DNA of 64,000 bases from Embiotoca jacksoni (Eukaryota > Chordata > Actinopteri > Embiotocidae): assembly GCA_022577435.1 (NCBI GenBank), contig JAKOON010000015.1, positions 12,908,830-12,972,829 of the forward strand. Reading direction: 5' to 3'. Positions 1 to 15,381 of the stretch are shown here, piece after piece; position 1 is the stretch's first letter, and each line of letters opens with the position of its first letter. The translations under genes were made by a program, and so were the position numbers. The notes under the pieces are model-generated. The model was not told where the DNA came from and did not search any database. It worked only from the letters and a program-made list of their open reading frames with translations.

Positions 1-994
1 CAATTATGCACTGCTCTGTCCTGATAAAGCCCAGCAGCAGTTCATAATGCAGACAAAAATTACTGCTCCGTGTTCACTTGGCTGCACAACAGGGTATACA
101 GTGTCCAAGCCAAAAAGGGAAATCTTGAAGAAACAGTGCTTGGTCCTTTTTAAAGCAAAGTAATGCCATGCCAAGCCTTTATCGTCATAGGCTCTGACTA
201 CAGTAACCTGCTGCATGTTTTACACCACCTCCACTTCAGTCAAATACAAATAATTAAACCAAATACTGAAATGAAAACCAGCCAAATAAACACAATTTGG
301 CACAACTTTCCATAACTATATTCTTATTTTTGCTACATTCATTCAAATTTCTGCATAGAGATCGAAATATTTCATCTCTATGTCATACCAGAGCTGTCTA
401 TCGCAATACTCACAGCTCCATACATCTACCTGTTATTCTGGCTTCCATTTACCTGCCAGATGCTGCAAAGCGCCACAAGCCTTCACCCATATGTTGTTCA
501 ATTCTATTTAGGACGGCTCACTCTTAATTACAGTAACTTCATCACGCAGTAAAGCAAGATTTCAAGAAAACAATATGGTACGGTCATACATACAGGGTGC
601 TGTGAATGTCTCGGTTTAAAGTTTGAAGCATCTGTGTTTTACTACTTTGAAATGGAAATATCCAGAGCAGTGCAACTATTTTGAATGGATTCTTAAATAC
701 ATGATTTTTCATTCTGCTTATGTGTCAGTCAGTAACAGGTTCTAATTCAGTCTGAGCTCCCCTCATAAGCTCTGCTTTACCTTGTAAAAATCTGCTTCTT
801 AACTCTTTCTAAACCTCTAGATCCTTCTACGCTTTCCTCCCCATGTATATTCAATGTGCGACACAGCCAAGGCTTTATGTGTATGAATCATGTATTATCC
901 CTTGTCCTCGGCTTCTGCTTTTACTTCTCTCTTTTCCTGTAATTTCATTTCCCAGTCGAGCTGTCAGGCATGTGGAAGGACCTGTCTACCACAT

Positions 995-995
<1 letters not shown>
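1..995. other. Unique non-coding DNA, no gene seen
   Basis: AT-rich sequence with stop codons in all frames. The short open frames here have no recognisable domain, no initiator context and no codon pattern that sets them apart from chance. No repeat family was recognised. Confidence 0.6.

Positions 996-1073
<78 letters not shown>
996..1073. repeat. (GT)n microsatellite, about 39 units
   Basis: An uninterrupted GT run of about 78 bp, followed after TTGGTGGT by a run of ten G. Open frames across it give only Val-Cys repeats and are artefacts. A perfect run of this length is expected to be highly variable in length between individuals. Confidence 0.97.
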
Positions 1074-1076
<3 letters not shown>

Positions 1077-1091
1077 GTGGTGGGGGGGGGG

Positions 1092-2640
<1,549 letters not shown>

Positions 2641-2659
2641 GTCATCATTTATGCAGTTA

Positions 2660-5600
2660 TAGGTCATTAGTTATATTTAATTACTATTAAACAATTTTTT
2701 TATTATCATTTAATGCTTCTAGTTCTGAAAACGTCCACATATTTCACACGTTGACTCACGTGTTTCACTTTGCACAGTAATTAGCGAAGCACCGACAGCA
2801 CACATAAATAAACCAGATGGCATTCTTGCTGGGTTGGTGCTGTGGTCAGCTTAGGCATCTCAAGCAAGTCCTTCTCTAGCCTCCAGTACACTGTAGCTGT
2901 CTGCCAGAGTCCTTGTACCTGTCTGCCTCAGTAATCTGCCAGGGAGCAGACAAACATCAGTGGGCCTTATCTCTACTTCTCAGGAGCAGCCAGGGAAGGA
3001 GGCAGGAAAAAGCAGGTAGCCCAGCGGCAACACAGAGGAGAGCAGGCTAAGGCAGACTCATGAATTCAGTCAACACACAAATAGAAACTGTTCATTAAAC
3101 GCATGCATACACACACTCACCGCAAACTCTCCAAAGCACATCAAAACTTCCTCTGGAGAGAAAGAACTGAGTTCATCAGACATGCACTGTGTTGTTTCTG
3201 CAAAGCAGGTGAAGATTCTTCTGCGGGCAGTGGCAAGAGCATCAGTGAATAAGTGCAGCAAAGATTAGTTTAATGAGTGTGACATACCAGAACTACTTCA
3301 ATATTTCCAGTAAGGCTGAACAGGAGGATTTACAGTGTGCAAATCGAGAATGCTGCAGTTGACACATACTGAGGGGCTATAAAACACCATCTGCACCAAA
3401 GTGATATTTAATACTTGCATCTTGGACAAGATTGCACATGTGGGCGATGAAATTGAACCTATCTCCTGAAACCAGTCTCACTGAGCCAAAGTCAGTAAAA
3501 AGTCAAATTCTGTCAGTAGTAGATTTCACAGGGCAATGGTGCCTCAAAGAAATGCAATGTCTGTACAGCATGCTGTGTGTTCTGGCATTTGTATTCACAG
3601 CAAACTGAAGCTGCCTGTGGGGGAATGTGGTGGCTTAAAAAAAATAAGAAAGGCGTGTTATCCTGCATATGAATATGAATTGGGTTTTACTCTCACTGGA
3701 ACACATAACAGTTAGTAATAAGGCATAGAATAAAAGTGGTTTTACTTTCTGAGGAGTGTGCGCACAGGTGTGTATGTGTGTGGGCGTGTGTGGTGAAGAC
3801 ACATTTTTTTTACATTAATTGAAAAGTTTCTGGTGGAGGCATATTATCCATCATTCTTTTTACATGCTGACCATGTAAATGAAACATGAAATTTGTGACT
3901 GAAAGGAGAATTCTGTATCACAATTGAAGGAATTCATATTAAAAACCTGTGCTCTGAGATATCAACAATAGAGTACATGTACCATGATAAGCTTGTAACT
4001 CTCCATTGGATTCTATAAAAAAACATGCTGACCTGATGCAGACGACCTTGTCAGCGTTCACCTGTGAGCCTCATGTGACATTTTAGGCATTTTGTCTTAA
4101 CAGAATCGAGCAGTTTACAGTTTGAGGTAAGCCTCTTGAGGACAATGTCTCCTGTCATATAAATAAACAGCTCGAAAAACCAGCATGACACCTTTTTTTT
4201 GTCTAAAAATACACTGTTTCTGCGGCTTTTGTGTGCTGGTGATTTGTTAAAAATCAAACAAAATACAAATGTAAGGGAGGTCAGAGAGAGTCGAAAGGTG
4301 GCCCTGAGGGGAAAGGAGACCTGAAGGCCATTGCATGCTTAAATTGTGTACCTGCTTTCATGCTGTCAGTAGGTAGGATAAAAGACAGATTTAAAGTCGG
4401 CAGAACAGTGACATCTGGAACTTAATTTCCTTGCAGACTGAAGCCCACAACACATATGTGCACATACTCATATTCATCACATCCTGGGGAAAAAAATTAA
4501 ATCAGCCATTTTAAAATCTCTATGTATTGTGTAACGTAGGAAATAGGCCTGAGAGAAACAAGATTCTGAGGTTTATTTCAAATGCTGCTGCAAACCCACT
4601 AATAGCTCAGCTTGATACACAGACACTCAAGATGAACTGACACACACAAACGGTCACCATTACATAAAAGCTTAGAAATAATGACAACTATGTCGATTTT
4701 AACAGCTTTCAAGCAACTTCAGTTGATGTTTTTCTTGCATCCCTAAGAGTCAGACATCCTTTTATACATTTTCAAGTTTTTAAGTATATGTAATGATATA
4801 AATTGATAGAGTTGCTGGAGAGTTTGATAAGTATCTAACTCATCTCTTAGTTTGTTGGCAGAAAAAAAGTTACAGACTAAAAATCAGTCTGTCCTCATTG
4901 TTAAGGAAAACCTTAAGAATCATGTAAGCTATGCCTCTTAACTGTAGCACCAGAGAGAAGCAATTTGCACAAGGAGCTTTGCAAATTGTGGAGTGATTGA
5001 CCCTAACAAGGGCTGTCATACAAAAGGAATCCAGGAAATGTGTTTCTTTAAGAAGATGGAAAACTTCTGCTAAAAAATTTGTCATCTTGAAATTGTGGTT
5101 TAGAAAATGGGTGAAGGTAAATGGAGGTAAAAGTTCATTCTCCAGGCTTGTTAAGAACACTTGGGGAAAAAAAACAGTGGAAAAAAAAAAACAGATAGAA
5201 AATGCATTTTTTTATGGAGCTATTTAACATGGTTTAACAAAAACCTCTCAGCTGCAGAAATCTCAATAAAGTAATCCTCTTTCACGCAAACAGTGCTAAA
5301 TTATAGTGCAATAAGCAGCTTTTGTTGTCACAAGTAAGTGCTGTAGCAATATTTTGTGATGATAAAAAAAGTCCACTTTTTATTTTACACGTTGTGGCTC
5401 TCACACAAAAGAACAGAGAGCGATCTATGATCTATGACAATGACAATGATCTATGTATGACTAATTTATATGGTTTTTTTTTGTCAGCTACAGACACAGA
5501 TACAATTTTGAAGTCCTGTTGAGCTCTTTAAGTACAGTGGTTGTTATTTGAGCAGCAAGTATCCCAAAAGGAAAGCTTGACCCCGGAAGCCGTTACATGT

Positions 5601-8600
5601 TACAGTGATGTATATGAGCCTGTGTTGTGTTTGAAGTGTTATTCTGTGATGTCAGAATCATTTACATTTATGATACGGCCTTATATTTCTCTAACCTGCC
5701 GAATCTGCTTCTAATTCAGTCAACGTTTTCCACCGTTTCCCAGAATTACTTCCGACTTGTCTGGAATTGTTGCCTCCGCCAATGCTTTTATTTATAGATG
5801 GAGAAAGCAATACAGCATACTAATCACACTAGTAAGAGCAGAAGTGTGAGTTTTCCCTGGCGCGGTTGTTTCTCTAACTCACAAGAGCAACGCCAGGTCT
5901 TTTGGAACCGCTGACAAAATTGGAGGCGTGGGTGGCCATTCAGAGGTCTATCCTGATGTTTGCAAGTGACATTTTAGATTTTGGATATTTTTCCACTTGA
6001 ATTACTCTTGAACTCAGAAGTAACACAATTTACAGCACACATCTTTCAAACACAGATTTTCTCTTTGCTTGTACCTCTGTTTTGTTTTAATGATGCAACA
6101 GTACTGTATAAGACTTATTTTTAGTGAAATATCACATCTGATATGCCACGTATATAGCATCAAATTAAATGGAAATATGCTCAGACCTGTGTATTATTCT
6201 ATTCCATTTTCTACTAAATTCAACATAGCATTTTTCTTTCTTTGAAAACTTTTGGATCTTCATTAAAATAGACCTCGAACAAAGATAATGTATTTGTCTG
6301 CTAATGATGGATGCACAACTGGGATCTTCAGGGTAAAAACAGTAAAATACAATTGTAGTTGTGCTGAAAATGTTTTGGCATGATATCGTATTTTCTAAAT
6401 TTGGCTATTGATCTACAGAATACAATTAAAAAAAGGTACGTCACAAAAAGTCCTTCCTTTCCTTTGAAGTTCTTTTTTTTAAAGTTGGATTCAGTTAAGA
6501 CTTTCACAGATTTGAATAACAAAAATACAAATCTTGATATATAAACTGATAATTAACAGCTTTTTTTTTTTTCCCCCATCAAAACTTTACTTCCATTAGT
6601 CCCTCTTACACACATGGACATGACAGGCGTCAGTGTCCAAGCCTACAGCACACAGATGGCAGAAAGACCCCAGCATAAACTCATTGTCATGCATTATTTC
6701 CTCTCGCTCCTTCACTCTCTCCATGCTGTTATTGAACAGGGCAGGTGAGTGGCGGCTGATTACCAAACATCTTCTCCTACCTTTGATCTCCTGAAGTGTG
6801 GGTCTCTAATCCATCTTGCAGCGCAGGAGGCTGTCTGATCTGGGTGGTTGTGGTAGCCACTTAGCTTCTCCTCATCTCACATACACATATAGTATGTGCG
6901 CCTGGCTCTCACGCAAGTGTGTATGTACACACACGCATGCACAGTTTGGGCTCTGCACGCTGAGCTGCTGCGTACAGGCGCTCTGGAGGAGAGAGAGAAA
7001 GAAGAAGAAAAAAAAAGAAGACATCAGAGTCTGTAAACACAAACTTTATATATATATATAAATATTACTTTATGATGCACATACAGTACATAGTAAGCAT
7101 GATTTGAGACTGCAATCAGTTTTACACTGTGCAGGATTAAAGTAATCCTGAGACATAAAGACATTCAATAATAGCGCGCAGGAAATCAAAAGATGCATCA
7201 AGGCTCGGTTTGTCCTGCCTGCTATTCTTAAAGTAAACAATGGCATTGCATTATAAATCAGAACTCTGGTCGGGTATCTGCTTCCACACTCGTATTATAA
7301 ACCCAAAGGACAGTCATTTATCCAACATACAGTAAGTTTGGAATCTGCACTGCAAACCGCAGTTTCAAAGTTCACGGTCGTGTTTTGCTGAAGGTCTTGT
7401 TTTACTGTTTGTCCCTTACTCAGCTAGATACCCTTCCTCTTTTTATAGCACATCCAACATTTTTTCATACTGTCACTGCACATACTTTGAACAGCTTTTG
7501 AGACTCATCAGCATTCAAAACAACGCCTTGCACACAATATTGCAAGACAATTTCCACAGTAAATGAGAAAGTAAATGTCACTTACAAGATGAGCATTAAT
7601 CTCACGTCATTGCATTTTAATGGCACCCTTACTCAGAGGAGAATTAAACTTCTCCCCAGAGATCAACCTAATCACTTAGCACCATGGGGAAATCATCCTG
7701 CTACGTCACAGCAGAGGCACAACCTGCCATGGCAATGACTTTCGGCTCACAATGACTTCAGACACTCTCTATGTTTGCATGAATACACAAACATGCACAA
7801 GTGGTAAACTTTTCATTCATAAGCAGGTTCTTCTCATTTTCATCACACGTCCGCCTACTTTCACCGTGACGGTCGAAAATGTATCCAAGGTCGGACTTTA
7901 CTGATTATTAACGGTAATATTAACATCAGATACAGGTGGTCCTGTGTCCAACTATCCCTCTTCAACTCTCACATATGGTCATCAAGGCATATTTCAAGCT
8001 ATTATATTGCCAATAAACAATCATTTCATTCTGGTTGTTTGTTTTTTGCAGTCTTGATCCCAGTGAAGAGACTGGATTAAAAGACGTATACTGTTACTTT
8101 TGCAATGGTAACAGAGAAGCAGTGATGCAGCTAGCATTGCTACTTTACCAACTTATATCTGCCCTAAAGGTCCTCCACTGGCTAAAGTATTTTTACAGCA
8201 ATGAGTCAATTGTTATGTTCAAAGCAGTTTTACTCAGCTGGGAAATCCACTCGTCTGTAATTACTGGAAACGATTTTTAAAGAATGCATGTATCCAGCCA
8301 ATAGACAATTTACAGCAGGAACAGAACAAAAGGTTAGATCAAATGAATATCTGAAGCTCTTTGAGGGGATGTGGGATAAATAGTAATGGAGGAACTTTTG
8401 AAGTGCTGACATATGTAAAGTTTCAGCAGAAAGGATATTGTTGCTGAATGTTCCCTCAGCCTGCTCTCCTCTCCAGCTCATTTCTGCTCCTCTTTCTGCT
8501 GTAAAAGCTTAAGGCTGCAGTATACAAGTCAAAGGTACAGAATCCATTTCTTATCAAACTATGCCCAAAGGACTAAAATCCCAATGGCACTACCTGCCCT

Positions 8601-11250
8601 GACCATTAAAAAGTACAGTAACTATTCTTTTGAGCAATAACACTGCATGGCAAGTTGGAAGTACCGTGTCAACATATCAAACAAACTGTGCTGTTGCTAT
8701 TAAATGTCATCATGTGGATGTATTTTACATCTTTTACTGCAGACTGTGCTAGGGGGATTTTATGATCTAGCACAATCAATGCAATACATACGTGAGAATG
8801 AGTCATATTCTGAATATTGTACACATGGAGCAAGAAAAACACCAGAAATGCTACTTTCTTTCTAGCAGTCAAATTGTTTTGAAACAAAAAAAAATTAAAG
8901 TTAATGTATTCAAGATGGTTTGCATATGTCTACATTGACTACTTGCGCTGAACATGCTTGCATAAAGCTAAATCATGGCAAATGCTTCAAATCATGGTAT
9001 GTTAAAAGAAATAGGCAATTATGTTTTGGTTAGAAGATGTTTTCTATTGGTATGCTTGTGATATTATAAAAACAATCCTGGCTAGCTGGAAGGCACATTT
9101 TAAAATACACACAACCACTGCACTGCAAAAGCAACATTATGAAAAGACTTTATAAAATTGGATTTTGGAGCATCTGTACAGAAAGAAGATTACCCTTAGG
9201 CTTCAATTTTTCTGCAGGCTCACATTCACAACCAAAACTTGGGTTTGTTGTAATTGTTCAAATAATAGGTAGACAAAGCTTCCACAGATAATATTCATGT
9301 CCGTCTCAGACGTGTTCGCTCTTTATTGAACATCATAAACACAAACCTTATGACAACGGCATACATAATGTTAACTTAGGCGGTTGTACAAACAACTTAC
9401 CAGCTAACTCTTTAGTAATTATCAGTCAGAACTACTTTAAACTGCAGTCGTTCACTGCCTTCTGTGCTCCCCAATCCAAATGAGACTCAGGCACATTCAT
9501 GTGGTAAACTTAATAAGAATAATATATTTATGCTAAACACAAGCCCTGTGGCACAGTCTCGCTGTGGAAAAACAAACAAGTTGTGACACCAAGAGTGGCT
9601 GATACATCTCGACTGAAATACTAGTGTCACTTGCAGCAACAGACATAAATGTCAAATATGCAAGACATAACTCTGTTAGGTAGCTCAGTGTTGTCAAAAT
9701 ATATTCCATGTTTTTTCAAACTCAGTATGACATCTCACAATGGGAAAAGCACAGGTGTAATGAATAAAATCAATGACGGCTGAATGTAATTTAGCAGCTT
9801 TGTTTTTCAGGGTTAGTGTTGTTAGTAACACCTGTGCTTTTCTCCTGCTGTAACAAGTCAGCATGTCTGCTGTGAAAAATATAGATTACTTTTGATACAC
9901 TCTTATTGCAGTTTGCAAAGCTAGTTGTAAAGTGGTACAGCAACATCAACCTAAGTTTGGAATGTAAACATAATTCATTTGAATTATTCTAATATTTCAT
10001 CTCTGCAGTTTCCAGATGGTATTTCATTTGTGTGTTTGGCTGCATTTCTTGACATGTACCCTTTATTAATATTGTAACATCAGTCTGTTAATTCTATTTC
10101 AGATATGTTGAACTCATCAGCTGATCACCGGGAGCTTATGTGTTTAGTTCTTTCTGTTTATTTGTTATCAGGATAGCTTAAAAACCTTCCTGTTTTCCAT
10201 CTGTTCAAAAAAGTGTTGATAGAATGTATATCATTTTACGAATATAATTTCACTAATAAATAAAAACAAATGTACCAATTAATAGCTCAAAAGATGAAAT
10301 GATATCTGATTTTATGTGCTGTTTTTTCATAGCCTTCAAGTTAATGAGCTTGTGAATATTCTGTATGTCAATTTGTGTATTTATGAATGTGTGCATACAG
10401 TATGTGCGTGCAAATTAAAGGACATGCATTTCTTTTGTTTATATTCCATAAATAAATTGATGATGTAATAGATTACTTTCCTCTCCTTAATTGCCTCTGC
10501 AAAATAGTCTCCGAGTGCAGCTTGATGTAATGCTGTCCTAAAACAGCTTTATGTTGATTTACTTCTAAACATGTTGTACTATTTTGAGCGTTTCAACAGT
10601 ACATGACATATGCAGATTGATATTTCACCATGAAATCAATGCAGAATGGAAAGGGCAGGAGAGCATTATGGATTTTTCAGTTTTTGCTTTGACATGACCA
10701 TCAATCCCTATAGGTGATCGTGGAAAAGGGACAAACAGGGGAGAAGGAGCAAGACAGCAGCTAAGAGCTGCTGCAGCTGAGGTGACGGGTTCGGAAAGTT
10801 TTGATTTATCTGCCCTCTATAGTGCAGTATAGCAACCCACCATTCAAACACATTTGCAGGGGGAGATAAACTGTATTTGCCATTACTGCAACTATTACAA
10901 GCAAAAAGCCGAACTACCTATCTATGAAGTTTGGTTCGGGGATCTGTATCGCGTTTAACAGGTACACATTATCACTGATTCCAAAATTTAAATGTTCACA
11001 ATTTGAATACTAGATCAACAGATAATCATCACTTTTGTTTTTTGTGTTGGCGTTCCCTATAACCCAGGAGACATTACTGTGAAAGCAAAAACAAAGAGAT
11101 AAGTCATCAGACTGTTGATCGACAAAGATTCATTTCTAAATTATTTTTGCTAATCATTTAGTAAAATTGAGTAATTTTCAAAGAAACAAATACCACACGT
11201 TACCAACTTCTCTAATGTGAGAATTTGCTTCACTCCTCTGGGATGGCAAC
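2660..11250. other. Long unique non-coding stretch, no gene seen
   Basis: About 8.6 kb without a supportable gene. Minor items are an impure TG-rich patch near 3763-3795, a T-run at 6561-6572, a purine-rich patch at 6988-7020 (GAGA then AAGAAG), and a short TATATATATA at 7050-7061. Open frames are under 100 codons, on both strands, without recognisable domains. Confidence 0.5.
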
Positions 11251-11251
11251 C

Positions 11252-11297
11252 TTTTTTTTTTACTTTTTTTTTTTTATTGAGTTAAAAAAAAAAAAAA
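11252..11297. repeat. Oligo-T / oligo-A inverted pair
   Basis: Two T runs (about 10 and 12 bases) are followed by a short spacer and a run of 14 A. The strand could fold on itself as a T12/A14 hairpin with an 8-base loop. It could be the joined tails of two decayed retroposons in opposite orientation, but no flanking retroposon body was recognised. Confidence 0.7.
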
Positions 11298-13180
11298 GCA
11301 GTATGAAGACATAAATTTTAGCTTTTGTAAAATTGTGATGAAGACTCTTCACTACTTTTTGACCCTTTCCAAACTAGAACATTGTTGATTAATCACTAAC
11401 TAAAAACAATATTTAGCTGTAGCTGTAATTGGACTTTGACAAGCCAAAACAATCTTGTGAATCACGTGAAGTAATCAAAAGCTCCAGAACAGCTATTTGA
11501 TGGCTCTTGGTGTAGAAACATATAATAAGTTGAGCAGAATACTTGTTTGCAATTGCCAAGGCAGAAACGTGGATTGCCAAATCTCTTTTTAATACCTTTC
11601 AAAGCAAGAGTGTCAACTTATGGTAGCGGACACTTATGACTAGTCCACTAGAGGACATCTGCTCTCAAATTGATACATGAATTTAGAGAAAATAATTTGG
11701 AGAATGATACATCTCTCCATTGCATTTTTAAATGTTTTTTCCTTCAAATTCTAGATCTGCCAGTCAGCTTATGGTCAGTACTGCCAAGTCTTCACTTCCG
11801 TTCTTAATGGTGAACTCTGTAGCTTTGCCTCCAGTTAGTAAGTAAAACACAGTAGCTTCCTATCGGTCTGAGCCATGACCCCAATTGGAGAGCCATATTC
11901 AATGCAACACACAGGAGAGATGAGAGGCGGCAGAAAGCTGCCCAGAAAGGCTGCAGGGAACCGATAATAAAGCTTTTAGAATTCAGCTGTCATCGCATCG
12001 TCCCTGATACCGACCCGTCCGACTCTTCTACCATCAACCCCCACACATCAGGTGGAAAGTTGTGTACATTCACACCACAAACACGCCAGCACGAAGGTAC
12101 AAATCCTCACCATTTTCTCACCAACAAAGAAGTTAGTGGATCTTAAACACTTTTTTCAGACAGGCAAACAGATTTAATCAAAACAAAGCCGTAATCCTTC
12201 CATTGTTCATTAATCTAGCTGCCTGAAAATTTGTGTCAACATTTTCACTGACAAAATTTTGATATTTTTGTTGAAAACCAACACAAAAAATAAATCCCTT
12301 CGCTAAATATAAATATTATCTAAATATTGTCACAACCACATTTGCGAGGGATAGAAAAAGCACATGGAGAGCAAAACAACAGGAGACCAGGGAAAGGTGG
12401 GGAAAGGAAAAGCTATAAAAAGGCAGACAGCGATAGAGTACAAAATGGAAGTGGGTGACGGACAGCGAGGAAAACTGGTGGAAAGGAAACTGGGTTAGAC
12501 TTGTGTGGTTTTTATGATTAGCTATGCTTCCACACAGTAGGATATTTTCATTTCAGCAAGATACACTTAAACAGATAGATTTTATGGGTCGTGTTTTTCT
12601 ATAACTTGGCCAGTCAGTGGAAAATATTATAAGTGACATGACCTCACTATGGAGTCAAATCACAGCCATGTCATGGGAGGTGTATAAAATTTTGAAGGCA
12701 GAAACTACTTAAAGCAAGCAGAAGTAAACACATATTTGTTTCTCAATAAACTATCGATTATATTGTTTGATTACAAGAGTCATGCACATGCACGAAGAAG
12801 CCTTGAAGAGTAGAGCAAACAGAGCAACTTCAAAAATAATTGCTTGGTAAAATGTGTCAGGTTGATACAGCTGTATTGGACTGTAGGCTACACATTAAGG
12901 TGAGAAGCTGCACATCTGCAGACCTTGTAATGATTTCATTTGAGGTTTCTCGCTTTGACCCTGCGATAAAAGGATACCAACCAATCAGAGCGCAGTAGCC
13001 GGTCATGGACTGTGAATGTAAATAAAAGGTGACCAAGATGAAATGCGCCGACAGACAAGTAATGCATGAGTGTGGGGGAGAGAAAGACACTCCGATTACG
13101 AAGGTGGAGGTGTGAGAGTGATCGACTGAAAGAGGCAGAAAAAGAAAGGATGAACTGCGAGGGAGAGTAGAGAAGTAGCA
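11298..13180. other. Unique non-coding DNA, no gene seen
   Basis: Nothing recognisable. The 118-codon minus frame at 12857-13213 starts in a G/C-rich low-complexity patch and has no identifiable domain. Confidence 0.5.
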
Positions 13181-13212
13181 GCAGGAGGGGAAGATGGGGG
13201 GGGGAGGGGGCA
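13181..13212 (+). repeat. G-rich tract, possible G-quadruplex
   Basis: A purine tract on the plus strand contains GGAGGGG, then nine or more G, then AGGGGG. It has at least four G runs of three or more within about 35 bp, which fits the loose G-quadruplex rule. No gene start is recognised nearby to give it a role. Confidence 0.5.
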
Positions 13213-13213
13213 T

Positions 13214-14389
13214 ATTAGGAGCTACAGAAGTTAAGTAAGTGGCGAACTGCCACGTTGGGCATTGCAGGACAGAACAGACTCATTTAGGCATCTGCAGTCG
13301 ACGCTGCTGAATGGCAACAGTGCTTCCTCTGCTGCTGCTTTCAGGGACGTGCCTGGAGTGTAGAGTAGCCTTCTTCCTGTGGCCTGGGGCCTTAAATCAG
13401 TTCTGCACTAGACACACCAACGAGCAGCTGCACACACACTCTCTCCCACTGTTTCGCTCTCACTCGTTTTCTCGTGGCCAACAGAGATGCCCCGTTTGCT
13501 CATCGTGACCCCCAGGGTGAGACTTAAGAAGACATTATTGACCTTGAATTTGACAACATTCAAGTCTGAAAAAAAATCCTAAAGCAGATTTGGTAATAGA
13601 CAAGCGTGGAGAGTTGCCAGTCGATGGGGGGAAACCTCAAAAAGACATCCGAATAGGACAGTGCTGAAGATGAGGTTCGGCGGCTTCTCACAAAGCTCTA
13701 ACTGATGCAACACAAGCGACATGCAGGAATTGGATGAGGTAGGCCTGAGGTGTACTACCCTGCCAGAAGGGAAGGATTTCAGTCAGACTTATTTGATCCA
13801 GGCAGCCTGTGAGTGATATTGAGCGATAGAAAAGGCAAGTCTGCACACTACTGGCATGTCCTTGCTTCTCTCTCCTGGGTGGCCAGAATTACGGAAGCAA
13901 CATGACTTTGAATCGTGTTGGGTTTTAACCTTACCTGAGGACGCCGGGTGTTCACGTATCCTACAGTTGTTCATGTTCATTTATAATGCATGACCTGGAG
14001 TACAATATTACTCCCTAAGGGTACACAGGTATATGCATAATTTACCAGACTCTAAGAAAGCAGAAGGCACACAGCACTACCTCCGGGGTCTTGTCAGGAA
14101 ATCCTGCGGATGACAGTACTGCTGGCAACAGACCTTTTCGTGATTTATAAAAAATAAAAAACTTCAATAATTTAAAAATTCTAATTCCCTTCTTTTATTA
14201 ATCACTGAGACAAGAACATCGCCAGCTGAGTTATGACCACCACACAAAACCAATATTGTTGTCATAGACCAAAAAATGACCTACATGTGTTCAGACACAT
14301 AAAAGCGCCAGTTGTCAGAAATAAATGAACAGTCCTTCTCCTGTCAACATGTCACATCTGTCCAAGGCTTAACTTGACTGAGTTCCAAC
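13214..14389. other. Unique non-coding DNA, no gene seen
   Basis: Slightly higher GC than the neighbours and several short open frames on both strands, none with a recognisable product. The stretch ends at the left inverted repeat of the hAT-like element. Confidence 0.5.
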
Positions 14390-15381
14390 TAGGGATGTAA
14401 TGATAACCGATACTCCGGGACAGAGTCTGGACCAAAATTCTCAAAACATGACAGAATATGTTTCCTGCGTTACCACCGAACGGATGTTTACAACAACATG
14501 TGTTTTGGTGTTGGCAAGTGCAGCTTGCAACAGGTTTGCTGCAACTTCTTCAAAAGAAAAGTCATCGGATGTTCACAGACAAGTTATAGATGACCGACAC
14601 AGCGCATTTCAGACCAAAGGGGGGAAACACATCAAAAGAGTTTACGCTACTACCTTTCAGTTATTGACACCATGTCATCCTGAAATGTTACTGTTATTGT
14701 GGGTGAACTGCTGCAGCTGCTTATGTTGCAGCGATGCCCCACAGACAACATTCACAGAGGCTAACGGGAGATGGCTCATGCCAATGTGGTGACAGCTCAT
14801 AATACTAGGAGTTGCTACCGTACCGACATTACTGGCCGTTTTATGAAAGTTTATTTGTCAGTGCTGCACCTGAAGTTGATAATAAGTCTGCGTAAGGGCT
14901 CTTCTTGTTCTAATCACTGTATTCACCTGTATGTAATGTCCCGGCTGGTACCACAGCTAAAATGCTGCCATAAAAGGTTGATTGAGTTTTAAAACACGGT
15001 GAATAGTTCTGAACAGCTGCCGGAGCAAGTAGTGAATAGCTATAAACCGTTAATTTTGCAACGGTAATATGGTAAATGGTCATTTTCTTGTTATTTGTTA
15101 CGCTGAGGCTCTATATTGTTAACACTCTTTTTTTCATATTTCACGCAGCTGTGAACTGCAGTATTGTAGAAAAGCCATGCCATTATACAAAATGTTGATT
15201 ATTTTGTGAAATTGGTGTAGTATTTTTTTGTTTGACATTACAATGTCTTTATAATCCTACTGCTGTGTCTGGTTGAAACACAGCTTTTTCTTCCTGGTGA
15301 ACTGTCTTGCCATGGAATCAAAATTGGTATTCAATAAATATTTGTATTGAATACCAAAATGTTGGTATCGTGACAACCCTA
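14390..15381. mobile_element. hAT-like non-autonomous DNA transposon
   Basis: The stretch begins TAGGGATGTAATGATAAC and ends GTATCGTGACAACCCTA, so its ends form an imperfect inverted repeat of roughly 17-23 bp of the TAGGG-TGT--CGATA type common in vertebrate hAT elements. The flanking 8-mers GTTCCAAC (left) and ATTTTAAC (right) agree at 5 of 8 positions, with two of the differences C/T. That is compatible with a decayed 8-bp target duplication, the hAT hallmark. Total length is about 992 bp. The internal 130-codon open frame (14400-14792) shows no BED finger or hAT dimerisation motif, so the element is called non-autonomous. A short inner palindrome (TTGGTATTCAATA / TATTGAATACCAA) sits near the right end. 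Confidence 0.7.

Noticed and set aside
7050..7061. TATA-box core promoter
   Set aside because: A plain TA repeat with no downstream gene, initiator or CpG-rich context.
12857..13213. 118-codon minus frame starting Met-Pro-Pro-Pro
   Set aside because: It starts in a C-run (opposite the G tract) and has no recognisable fold, signal or homologous pattern.
14400..14792. 130-codon frame inside the hAT-like element as a transposase
   Set aside because: No zinc-finger BED, catalytic or dimerisation motif could be seen, and the element is too short for an autonomous hAT.
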